From Pelagibacteraceae bacterium TMED146 (GTDB taxonomy: Bacteria > Pseudomonadota > Alphaproteobacteria > Pelagibacterales > Pelagibacteraceae), in contig NHGV01000012.1 in NCBI GenBank assembly GCA_002171085.1, positions 149,895 through 174,870 of the forward strand: DNA of 24,976 nucleotides, given 5' to 3'. Within the stretch, counting starts at the first letter, position 1. The number at the start of each line of letters is the position of its first letter. The position numbers and the translations under genes are program-made. The notes under the pieces were generated by a model. The model was not told where the DNA came from. It made no database searches and saw only the letters and a list, made by a program, of their open reading frames with translations. Of this stretch, positions 1 to 7,318 are shown piece after piece.

Positions 1-884
1 ATGACGTGGAGAATTTTTTTAGATTTATTTAAGTATTCAGAGTGATCTTCCTCATAAGCAGTAATTGCTGCAAATTGTGTAGGAGCAGATACAGCGCTAA
101 ATGTTTCAGTTCCAAGTACAGCAAGTTTTTCAAAAATTTCTATTAAATTATTTGGTACAGCAAAATACCCTACTCTCCAACCACCAGCTCCAGCCCATTT
201 ACTTAAACTGCTGCTTACAATCGTATTTTCATGAAAGTGTGAAATAGATTTATAGTTATCTTTAAAATAAAGTTCAGAATAAATTTCATCTGATAGCACT
301 GTAAAATTATGTTTTGTAAATACTTCGCCTAACTCTTTTAATAAGTGAATGTTTGTTCCAGATGGATTATTTGGGGAGTTTAAAATAATGAGTTTATTTT
401 TGCTTTCGATTTTTGATGCAATTTGGTCAATATCTTCAGGGGAAATATGCCAATTAGTTTCTTTTTCGGTTTGAATCCAATGATATTTATTTTTCGCAAT
501 AATTGCTTGCGGTGCATAAGAAACCCAGCTTGGAACAGGCAAAATTACTTCACCATCAAACGCAACTTGAAGCAAGAACATTAATTCTTTTGAACCAGGA
601 CCTATAATTATATTTTCATGATTTAAATTTTTGTAACTTTTTCTTGTTAAAAATCCTGCTATTGATTTTCTAAGTTCAAATAATCCTTTAGATGGAAGGT
701 AATCTTTTTGATGTGCGTTTACTTTTAAAGCTTCAACAATTTTTTCTGGTACTGGAAATGGAGATTGTCCAAATCCAAACTGATAAATCGTCTTACCAGC
801 TTTAGACATCTCCTTACACATTTCATTAATTAAAAGTGTAGAAGATGGTAAAAGATTCTTAATATTGTCTTTAATCAAACTCAT
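1..884 (-). CDS. PLP-dependent class I/II aminotransferase, C-terminus cut by window edge
   Basis: The first 294 codons are present, starting at ATG 882-884. The window edge removes roughly the last 100 residues of a family usually about 390 long. It is a fold-type I aminotransferase, transferring an amino group between an amino acid and a 2-oxo acid in the cytoplasm. Visible motifs are NSPNNPSG (about residues 169-176), the PLP-contacting SDEIYSEL (198-205), and the Schiff-base lysine K229 in SSSLSKW followed by GWRVGY (235-240). The substrate cannot be read from sequence; aspartate- or aromatic-type enzymes share these motifs. It is the last of a minus-strand run after the dehydrogenase and possible lipoprotein genes. 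A relic similar to its first 15 codons lies upstream at about 1500-1546. The family call is secure; the substrate is unknown. Confidence 0.9.
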   Translation of the reverse strand, partial: MSLIKDNIKNLLPSSTLLINEMCKEMSKAGKTIYQFGFGQSPFPVPEKIVEALKVNAHQKDYLPSKGLFELRKSIAGFLTRKSYKNLNHENIIIGPGSKELMFLLQVAFDGEVILPVPSWVSYAPQAIIAKNKYHWIQTEKETNWHISPEDIDQIASKIESKNKLIILNSPNNPSGTNIHLLKELGEVFTKHNFTVLSDEIYSELYFKDNYKSISHFHENTIVSSSLSKWAGAGGWRVGYFAVPNNLIEIFEKLAVLGTETFSAVSAPTQFAAITAYEEDHSEYLNKSKKILHV

Positions 885-957
885 ATTTTCTGGCTAATAC
901 TCTTTTAGATTTAAATAGCAACTATTTTTAAAACGCCTTTTAAAAGGTTTATTTCAA

Positions 958-1482
958 TTAACATTCATCACTATCGCATTTATCAGTCTCAGATACATCA
1001 AATACTATGTCAAAAAATTGATTTTTAGCTCTTGTATTTTTTTTTATTTTTTTTATTTGATTATTGGAATTTAGATAACTGTCAAAATCTGAAATATTAC
1101 GGATATTCTTTTTCTTATTGTTCCAAATTATTTTTTCCCCTAATGCAAAAACGTACAAGTCCTCATTTAACTTCTTGGAAAATCTAGAGATAGTTTGCAA
1201 TATATAAACTCCATTATCACATGTTCTTATATTGTCTTCGCACATTAACATTAAACTTTTACTTCCATCTTTTGATATCGCAAAAGCAATAGGAGATTTA
1301 TTGTATTCATTTCGCTCAAATTCATAAGAGTAATATTTTCCATTTAGATAAGATATAAATCTTTCATATTGTTTTTGATTTAATATTAAATTCGATTTGC
1401 CGGTATTACTTTCAATAGTTCCTAAACTTGAGCAGGAAAAATTAAATAATAAAATGATATATACTAATAAAGCTTTTTTCAT
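958..1482 (-). CDS. Small exported protein, possible lipoprotein, unknown function
   Basis: This is a 174-residue protein I do not recognise. The N-terminus is a signal peptide: MKK, then a hydrophobic stretch to residue 14, then Cys17 in FNFSC. The cysteine position fits a lipoprotein, but Asn at -3 makes the lipobox weak, so plain secretion is possible. The mature part is lysine- and asparagine-rich and polar, with further cysteines in the CEDNIRTCDNG segment and a CDSDEC tail. Those two clusters could form disulfides or bind metal, which is a guess. It lies on the same strand between the dehydrogenase and the aminotransferase. Its start codon lies inside the short relic reading frame at 1442-1546, in another frame. 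No homologous function is offered. Confidence 0.7.
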   Translation of the reverse strand: MKKALLVYIILLFNFSCSSLGTIESNTGKSNLILNQKQYERFISYLNGKYYSYEFERNEYNKSPIAFAISKDGSKSLMLMCEDNIRTCDNGVYILQTISRFSKKLNEDLYVFALGEKIIWNNKKKNIRNISDFDSYLNSNNQIKKIKKNTRAKNQFFDIVFDVSETDKCDSDEC

Positions 1483-1546
1483 AAAATTTCAGAGTAATTA
1501 TAGAAGACGGTAGAAGATCTTTTAAATTTTGTTTTGTTAAACTCAT
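1442..1546 (-). pseudogene. Relic of an aminotransferase 5' end (short ORF)
   Basis: Reading the minus strand from ATG 1544-1546 gives a 34-codon ORF that begins MSLTKQNLKDLLPSS. The aminotransferase at 884 begins MSLIKDNIKNLLPSS, so 11 of the first 15 residues are identical. The DNA just before both start codons is also alike (GACAAATATG against CAGAAAATATG). Similarity stops after the serine pair; the rest of the ORF reads through the start of the exported-protein gene. The simplest reading is the remnant of a tandem aminotransferase copy whose body was lost. The conservative replacements (T/I, Q/D, L/I, D/N) suggest it was once under protein-level selection. Alternatively it is a short translated leader coupled to the downstream gene. 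Confidence 0.55.
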
Positions 1547-1622
1547 ATTTGTCCTGTAATTCTGAAAAATATTTTTTCAAGAAATATAAATTTAAAATTT
1601 AATTATGTCCAAAGTTAGAAAT

Positions 1623-3104
1623 TTAAACTTCATTAGCAGCCGAATTACCTGCTATTTTTCCAAATACTTGACCTGACACAAGACCGGAGCCACCAGGATA
1701 ATTGTCATGAAATAAACCACCCACCATCTCTCCACATGTAAATAATCCAGGTATAGGTCTCCAATCTGTTCCAATAACTTGAGCATGTTCATTAATTTTA
1801 AGGCCCCCAAACGTAAATGTAATACCCCCGGTTGTTGGGTATGCAACAAATGGTGGCTCGTCAATTTTAATTGCCCAATTACTTTTTGGAAGACTTAAAC
1901 CATTTGTAGACAATCCGTCTTTACAAGTTGGATCAAATTTGTTTGCTGAATTTGCACAGGAATTAAATTCTTTGATTGTTTTTAATGCCTGTTCCCTATT
2001 TTCGATATCCATTAATTCCACCAATTCCTCTAAAGTATTAGCTTCTATTGATTGACCAGTTTTGTACCTTGGCTCCAAGTGTTGAACTGTTTTCTGATCA
2101 AAAATTTGATATGCAATGCCGCCGGGCTGTTTTAACATTTGAGCACCGAACTTTGCATAAGTGTAAAGTTTTGTATCTTCTCCCTCATCTACAAATCTTA
2201 ATCCATCCCTATTAAGGATAATACCAAAAGAATATGAGAGACGATTTGATTGATCACCTCTCTTTCGATCTGCATGATCAGGCCAATTGGCATCTATTGG
2301 TGTAGAATGCCTCCCAGTCCACTGTCCAAATGGCATGGCTCCAATTGACAACGCCATTTTTAATCCATCTCCTTGATTATAAGATGTTCCACGAACTTTT
2401 GCAGTGTCCCAAGGTGCACCTAAATATTGAGCTCTCATTTGTGAGTTTGCTTCAAACCCACCACAGCCTAACACAACTGCGTTAGCATATAGTTTTTTAA
2501 TACCATCATCTTCTTTGGTTACTACTCCAATAACTTTACCTTTATCATTTTGTAAAAGTTGTAGTGCTCCTGAGCCATATCTTATATCTATTCCAGTGTT
2601 TTTCGATGCCTTAAACCATGCAGCAGACAAACCTTTTCCTTCATGTTTAGCTCGGATAACAACTCCGCCTGGAAATGTCCATTGCCCATTAACTTGAACA
2701 CCACAAACATGACAGGCGGGCTCACATTGAATTTTCGCCACTTTCACAGACCACTTAACAGCGTCATAAGAATTATTTACTAATATGTTTGCAAGAGCAG
2801 GATCAGATCTACCATTAGTTACACGCATCAAATCTTCCATATACTTTTTTTTTGTATATGGCTGAATACCGTCATAAAAATTTAAATATTCATTTTCAAC
2901 ACCTGGTAAAAATGGAGCAAGTTTCCGAGAGTCATCGAAAGCTATTCGTAGTATACCTCCAGACCAATGAGTATTGCCACCTCGCATTTCCTCATGAGCT
3001 TTTTCAAGTATTGCAACTCTTTTCGCACCACTTTCCACTGCAGACATTGCTGCGGCCTGAGCAGCATTACCAGCTCCAACTACAATTACGTCATAATTTG
3101 ACAT
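1623..3104 (-). CDS. tcuA: FAD-dependent dehydrogenase, TcuA-like (fumarate reductase flavoprotein family)
   Basis: This is a 493-residue flavoprotein. I place the start at ATG 3102-3104, not at the longer frame reaching 3176. The extra 24 residues are not part of the family, and the FAD-binding strand begins at once with NYDVIVVGAGNAAQAAA. Motifs: the Rossmann GxGxxA/G near residues 9-14, LEKAHEEMRGGNTHWSGG near 35-52, and a C-terminal block with TTGGITF, GTDWRPIPGLF, CGEMVGG and NYPGGSGL typical of the fumarate-reductase/tricarballylate-dehydrogenase flavoproteins. TcuA oxidises tricarballylate to cis-aconitate using FAD. The usual partner TcuB, an Fe-S/haem membrane protein, is not in the window, so the substrate is uncertain and the symbol provisional. 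A near-consensus promoter sits directly upstream at 3111-3138. Confidence 0.8.
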   Translation of the reverse strand: MSNYDVIVVGAGNAAQAAAMSAVESGAKRVAILEKAHEEMRGGNTHWSGGILRIAFDDSRKLAPFLPGVENEYLNFYDGIQPYTKKKYMEDLMRVTNGRSDPALANILVNNSYDAVKWSVKVAKIQCEPACHVCGVQVNGQWTFPGGVVIRAKHEGKGLSAAWFKASKNTGIDIRYGSGALQLLQNDKGKVIGVVTKEDDGIKKLYANAVVLGCGGFEANSQMRAQYLGAPWDTAKVRGTSYNQGDGLKMALSIGAMPFGQWTGRHSTPIDANWPDHADRKRGDQSNRLSYSFGIILNRDGLRFVDEGEDTKLYTYAKFGAQMLKQPGGIAYQIFDQKTVQHLEPRYKTGQSIEANTLEELVELMDIENREQALKTIKEFNSCANSANKFDPTCKDGLSTNGLSLPKSNWAIKIDEPPFVAYPTTGGITFTFGGLKINEHAQVIGTDWRPIPGLFTCGEMVGGLFHDNYPGGSGLVSGQVFGKIAGNSAANEV

Positions 3105-3110
3105 GATATG

Positions 3111-3138
3111 ATTATAAAAAAAACAGATGTTTTGTAAA
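3111..3138 (-). promoter_or_regulatory. Candidate promoter of the TcuA-like gene
   Basis: On the minus strand, TTTACA (3133-3138) and TATAAT (3111-3116) are separated by 16 bp, close to the sigma-70 consensus. The -10 lies only 6 bases before the ATG at 3104, so initiation about 7 bases downstream would give a leaderless or nearly leaderless message. The background is AT-rich, so chance matches are possible. Confidence 0.45.
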
Positions 3139-3166
3139 ATAATTAATTTAAAAAAACCAGTTTTAT

Positions 3167-3172
3167 TATAAT
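3167..3172 (+). promoter_or_regulatory. -10 box of tRNA-Arg
   Basis: A perfect TATAAT lies 10 bases before the mature 5' end of the tRNA, placing initiation a few bases upstream of it. No good -35 is visible at the expected spacing. The same transcript probably continues into the aldehyde dehydrogenase gene. Confidence 0.45.
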
Positions 3173-3182
3173 ACATTTATGT

Positions 3183-3259
3183 GCGCCCGTAGATCAACTG
3201 GATAGATCGTCTGACTACGGATCAGAAGGTTGGGAGTTCGAATCTTCCCGGGCGCGCCA
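3183..3259 (+). tRNA. tRNA-Arg (anticodon ACG), CCA encoded
   Basis: The cloverleaf can be drawn by hand. The acceptor stem GCGCCCG (3183-3189) pairs with CGGGCGC (3249-3255). The anticodon stem TCTGA/TCAGA flanks the loop CTACGGA, giving anticodon ACG. The T arm is GGGAG-TTCGAAT-CTTCC (3232-3248), with one G·T pair. Discriminator G3256 is followed by an encoded CCA (3257-3259). ACG is the wobble-edited (inosine) arginine tRNA that reads CGN codons. The next coding start is only 10 bases beyond the CCA. Confidence 0.96.
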
Positions 3260-3269
3260 ATAGAAAAAT

Positions 3270-4706
3270 ATGGAAAATGAATTAAACTTAAAAGGATCCT
3301 TTGTTGATGGAAAATGGTTTGATGAAGGAAAAAGTTTATCAATTATTAATCCTGCAACTGGAAAAGTATTATCTGAAGTAAAAATTGTCCCAAAAAATAT
3401 TTTAGACCAAGCAGTTGCTGGAGCAAAAAAAGCTCAAAAGGAATGGGCGAAAATTAACATTAAAGATAGAGCAAAAAAAATATTACAACTTTGTGATATT
3501 GCAGAAAAAAACTTAGAAACGTATGCAAAAATAGATTGTTATAATGTTGGTAACACAATCAGATTTGCTCGTAATGATATTAAGTCTGCTATAAAAAATG
3601 TTAAATATTTTTGTGACCATGTAGATGAAATTAAAGACGAAACTTTTTCAAATAAAATTAATCATTCAAATATTACCAAATACCAACCGTACGGAATTGT
3701 TTTAAAAATTAACGCATTTAATCGACCTTTTAGATGGTGTTTAGAAAAATTAGCTGCACCTCTTTTAATGGGTAACGCCATTATTATAAAAAATTCTGAA
3801 CAGGCTCCATTATCTGCCTTAAAATTTTCAGAAGTTATAAAAGATATTTTACCTGATGGATTAGTCAGTATTATTTGTGGAGATCATGAAGTTGGAGATT
3901 ATTTAGTCAGGCACCCAGATATTGGAAGGATAGCAGGCATTTGTTCTGTTGAGACTGGAATTAAAATTAATGAGGCTGCTTCAAGTTTGTTAAAAAAAGT
4001 AAGTTTAGAACTTGGTGGAAAAAATCCTTTAATTGCATTGAGTGATGCCGATCCAGAAAAAATTGTTGAGGTTACATTAAAGGGAATGCGTTTTGATGCT
4101 AAGGGAGAATCTTGTACGTCGCCTACCAGAGTTTTTATTCATAAATCTTTGAAAAAAAAATATTTAGAAATTCTTAAAGAAAAAATTGAAAAATTAAAAA
4201 TAGGTTTGCCTTGGGAAGAAGATACAGATGTAGGGCCTGTAGTATCAAAAAAACAATATGACACGATTAAATCTTTTATTGATGGAGCAATTCAAGAAGG
4301 AGCTGAACTGTATACAGGTGGTTATGATATCAAAGATCAAAAATTAAAGGACGGATTTTTTATTAAACCAACAGTTTTAAATAATGTGACCCAAAACATG
4401 ACCGTTGCAAATGAAGAGATTTTTGGTCCAGTAGTTTCAGTTATAGAATGGGATGATAAAGAAGAAGTTATTAAAATGGCAAATTCTGTGAAATACGGCT
4501 TAACAGGTTACATTGTAACTAATGATATGGATAAAGCTAAAAATGTAGCAGATCAAATTGAGTCTGGTTACATCTGGGTTAACGCAGCAGGAAGATACCC
4601 CGGCGCTCCCTTTGGTGGTTGGAAATTAAGTGGAATTGGCGTTGAAGAATGTCTTGATGAGATGAAAAGTTATGGACGAATAAAAAACATTAATATGGAG
4701 TGGTAA
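3270..4706 (+). CDS. NAD(P)-dependent aldehyde dehydrogenase
   Basis: This 478-residue protein is full length for the ALDH superfamily, which oxidises aldehydes to carboxylic acids with NAD(P)+ in the cytoplasm. Visible residues: oxyanion-hole Asn151 in the NAFNRPF segment (the family usually has PWNxP), general-base Glu247 in LELGGKNP, nucleophile Cys282 in GESCTSPTR, and NEEIFGPVVSV and GAPFGGWKLSG near the C-terminus. The segment normally reading FTGSTxVG is IAGICSVETG here, so it is a divergent member, and the substrate cannot be assigned. The gene begins 10 bases after tRNA-Arg without an evident Shine-Dalgarno sequence, so its message may be released by tRNA 3' processing. The DUF3047-like gene abuts its stop codon. 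Confidence 0.9.
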   Translation: MENELNLKGSFVDGKWFDEGKSLSIINPATGKVLSEVKIVPKNILDQAVAGAKKAQKEWAKINIKDRAKKILQLCDIAEKNLETYAKIDCYNVGNTIRFARNDIKSAIKNVKYFCDHVDEIKDETFSNKINHSNITKYQPYGIVLKINAFNRPFRWCLEKLAAPLLMGNAIIIKNSEQAPLSALKFSEVIKDILPDGLVSIICGDHEVGDYLVRHPDIGRIAGICSVETGIKINEAASSLLKKVSLELGGKNPLIALSDADPEKIVEVTLKGMRFDAKGESCTSPTRVFIHKSLKKKYLEILKEKIEKLKIGLPWEEDTDVGPVVSKKQYDTIKSFIDGAIQEGAELYTGGYDIKDQKLKDGFFIKPTVLNNVTQNMTVANEEIFGPVVSVIEWDDKEEVIKMANSVKYGLTGYIVTNDMDKAKNVADQIESGYIWVNAAGRYPGAPFGGWKLSGIGVEECLDEMKSYGRIKNINMEW

Positions 4707-5435
4707 ATGAGAAATATTTTATATTTTTTTGTAGTATTAATTTTTTTGTCTTCCAAGTCATATTCAAATGAAAAAGTTGTAATTTTCGAATTTACACAAG
4801 AAGAGTTATCAAAACTTAAATCTCACAGTATAAAAAAGAAGACTGATTATAGTATTTTAATAGATCAAAACGGTAGATGTGTTGCATCAGATAATTCTGA
4901 TTTATTTAATCTTAAAAGTAAAAATAGTTCAGACGCTAACTTAAAAATAGAAAGCAATGGTTGCTTAAAAGCAGAGGCTGAAGGACAAGCATCAGGCCTT
5001 GGACGAGAAATCAAAGTGGATTTAAACAAAACACCTTTTTTAAATATAACTTGGAAAGTTGAGCAGGGAATTCCTGGTATAAAAGAAAACAGTAAAAAGG
5101 GGCATGATTTTGCGGCTCGTGTATCAGTAATAAAAGAAACTGGCTCACTACCTTGGCAAAAAATAGCGATGAACTATGTTTTTTCTAGCAATGAAAAAAC
5201 GAATAGTCATTGGACGAGCCCTTACAGAAAACAAATTATTGATTATGTAGCTTCATCGTTAGTTGATACAAAAGTAAATACATGGGTTACGGTAAAACTT
5301 AATGTTAAAGAACATTTTAAAAAGTTTTTAGATCTTGATCTTGGCGTGATTGATGGTGTTGCAATTATGACAGACACAGATAATACTAAACAAAAAGCGG
5401 TCTCGTATTATAAAAATATTTATTTTTCTAATTAG
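4707..5435 (+). CDS. DUF3047-like exported protein
   Basis: This 242-residue protein has an N-terminal signal peptide (MRNILYFFVVLIFLSSKSYS, cut near residue 20), so it is probably periplasmic. The body matches my recollection of the DUF3047 pattern: LNITWKVE, then KGHDFAARVSV, YVFSS, SPYRKQI, and a C-terminal IMTDTDNTKQKAVSYYKNI, corresponding to the conserved DTDNT...YY block. The function of this family is not known to me. The ATG directly follows the TAA of the aldehyde dehydrogenase, so the two are probably co-translated. Its stop codon overlaps that of the convergent DUF4198-like gene by 4 bases. The family assignment is fairly secure; no role is offered. Confidence 0.75.
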   Translation: MRNILYFFVVLIFLSSKSYSNEKVVIFEFTQEELSKLKSHSIKKKTDYSILIDQNGRCVASDNSDLFNLKSKNSSDANLKIESNGCLKAEAEGQASGLGREIKVDLNKTPFLNITWKVEQGIPGIKENSKKGHDFAARVSVIKETGSLPWQKIAMNYVFSSNEKTNSHWTSPYRKQIIDYVASSLVDTKVNTWVTVKLNVKEHFKKFLDLDLGVIDGVAIMTDTDNTKQKAVSYYKNIYFSN

Positions 5436-6205
5436 TTTTTCCTAAAGGTTAAGCTTGCCCAGCGACTATAATAATCTGCTTTATATTTAATTTGATCTAT
5501 TAAATTTAGTGTTTCTAAGTCAACAGCGCTTATTAAATACAGTCCTTTTTTAGAACTATCTATTTTTACAAAACCATTTGTGTCTGTTTGATATATTTTT
5601 CTTTCAAACCCATTTTCATTTTTAAAAAAAACAATAATTTTTTTATCTATAAATGGTTTTTTTTTAAGAAAGATTTTTATTTCTGAAATATTATTTTGGT
5701 AAGGATCGTTTTGATTAACTATTTCAAATTCTAAATTTTGTTTAGTTTTAAAAAAACTATTTGGTTCACCATTAAAAATTATTTTCGAAAATCTTTGATA
5801 GATCTCATTTGGAATATTTTTATTTTTTAAATCATAATTCAAATCATATTCATCTGTAAATTCGATAAAGGTTTTATAGTCTTGATATTTTAGAAACTCT
5901 TTATTGGACTGATAGTACAAATATTGAATCCCACTATAATTTACTGTCTGTTGTATTGCCGGGTAATCACCATCGATTTGATTTAATTTTTTAAAACCTT
6001 TTTTTGATACTAAAAAAAGTCTTTCTGTTTCTTGTGATAAATAAGGGTAACTCTCACCCACTAAATTTTGTCCAACTTTAATATTTGCGATGAGCTTTTC
6101 GCCACTTTTTAATTTGTATTGATCAGCCTCTAACCAAAGTTCATGCGCATTCAATGAATTTGAATTAATTAAAAAATATACTATTACTGCTAAACAAATT
6201 CTCAT
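5432..6205 (-). CDS. DUF4198-like periplasmic protein
   Basis: This 257-residue protein has a signal peptide (residues 1-20, ending SLNA). The mature protein starts HELWLEADQYKLKSGEKL, which is the hallmark opening of the DUF4198 family; the N-terminal His could bind metal. The family is often found beside metal-uptake genes. Here it is divergent from a HupE/UreJ-like gene, consistent with a metal-related role, but that is inference. The start is fixed because there is no other Met and the signal peptide needs this one. The start codon is immediately adjacent to the start codon of the opposite gene (6206). The 3' end overlaps the DUF3047-like gene by 4 bases. Confidence 0.7.
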   Translation of the reverse strand: MRICLAVIVYFLINSNSLNAHELWLEADQYKLKSGEKLIANIKVGQNLVGESYPYLSQETERLFLVSKKGFKKLNQIDGDYPAIQQTVNYSGIQYLYYQSNKEFLKYQDYKTFIEFTDEYDLNYDLKNKNIPNEIYQRFSKIIFNGEPNSFFKTKQNLEFEIVNQNDPYQNNISEIKIFLKKKPFIDKKIIVFFKNENGFERKIYQTDTNGFVKIDSSKKGLYLISAVDLETLNLIDQIKYKADYYSRWASLTFRKN

Positions 6206-7318
6206 ATGGCTCGTTTATTATTTATTATTTTATTTATTCCCTCTATAGTTTTTTCGCATGAATTGAAACCATCTATTGCAAATTTTCAATTTATTGAAAA
6301 AGATAATAAATTAAATTTTAAATTAAGTATTCAACTTAATTTAGAAGCTATATTAGCTAATATTGATCCATCACATTCAGATACGGATGAATCTAAAAAT
6401 TCTGATTATTATAATAATTTAAGAAAGTTGCCTGCTGAACAATTGTTAGAAGTTTTTAAAAAATCTTTAATTAATTTTAAAGATAACATTTCTCTAAACC
6501 AGAATGAGTTAAAAATACCGTTTGAGGTTGATGATGTTCAAATAGATAAAGTTGGAGATTTAAATCTATCACGAGAGACTTTAATTCAAATTTCTGGATC
6601 AAATATAGATAAAAATAACTTACAGTTTGGTTGGATAAAAGATTACGGCCCAATTATTCTTAGAGTTTCAAATCCTCAAAAAAAAATTGTTTATACTGAA
6701 TATTTAAAAATAAATTCAGTATCAAAAAAATTTTCAATAACAAAAAACAAAGATCAAAACTTGTTTGCAGAAATATATAATTATTTAACTATTGGATTTC
6801 TTCATATTGTTCCAAAAGGTCTTGATCACATTTTATTTGTAATTGGTTTATTTTTATTTTCGCCAAAATTTAAACCGTTATTAATCCAGGTTTCTGCTTT
6901 TACGCTTGCTCATACGATTACAATTTTTTTAGGAGTTCTAAACATACTCTCTATTTCACCTCAGATTGTCGAACCTATTATTGCCTTGTCCATTGCATAT
7001 GTTGCAATTGAGAATATTTTTTTAAAAAATATCTCACTATGGAGACCGATAGTTGTATTTGTTTTTGGACTGCTCCACGGACTTGGTTTTGCTGGTGTTA
7101 TAAGTGAGATTGGTTTGTCACAAGCTCATTTTATCACGAGTTTAATTTCATTTAATGTTGGGGTTGAGATAGGACAGCTATTTGTCATTGTGGGTTGCTA
7201 CTTTGGTTTTGCATACTGGATAAAAGAAAAACCTTGGTATAAAAAATATTTTACAAATACACTTTCAATAATAATTGCACTTGTTGGTGTATATTGGTTT
7301 ATTGAGAGGGTAATTTAG
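6206..7318 (+). CDS. HupE/UreJ-like membrane protein with periplasmic N-domain
   Basis: This is a 370-residue protein. A signal peptide (about residues 1-17, ending VFS) is followed by about 170 periplasmic residues and then a C-terminal multi-pass domain. That domain has the HupE/UreJ signature residues: H200, D207 and H208 in KGLDHILF, H236 in AHTITI, H291 in LLHGLGFAG, and FNVGVEIGQ (316-324). HupE/UreJ proteins are thought to transport nickel or cobalt; this long form is common in bacteria and its metal is not established. The HELKPS motif just after the signal peptide parallels HELWLE in the divergent neighbour. The gene overlaps the next by one base (TAGTG), indicating translational coupling with the transferase gene. 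Confidence 0.8.
   Translation: MARLLFIILFIPSIVFSHELKPSIANFQFIEKDNKLNFKLSIQLNLEAILANIDPSHSDTDESKNSDYYNNLRKLPAEQLLEVFKKSLINFKDNISLNQNELKIPFEVDDVQIDKVGDLNLSRETLIQISGSNIDKNNLQFGWIKDYGPIILRVSNPQKKIVYTEYLKINSVSKKFSITKNKDQNLFAEIYNYLTIGFLHIVPKGLDHILFVIGLFLFSPKFKPLLIQVSAFTLAHTITIFLGVLNILSISPQIVEPIIALSIAYVAIENIFLKNISLWRPIVVFVFGLLHGLGFAGVISEIGLSQAHFITSLISFNVGVEIGQLFVIVGCYFGFAYWIKEKPWYKKYFTNTLSIIIALVGVYWFIERVI

Noticed and set aside
931-950. Inverted repeat downstream of the exported-protein gene
   Set aside because: CCTTTTAAAAGG is a short AT-rich palindrome with no clear loop or T-run; chance is likely in such DNA.
3105-3176. N-terminal extension of the TcuA-like dehydrogenase
   Set aside because: The 24 added residues precede the FAD-binding strand, are not family-like, and include the likely promoter.
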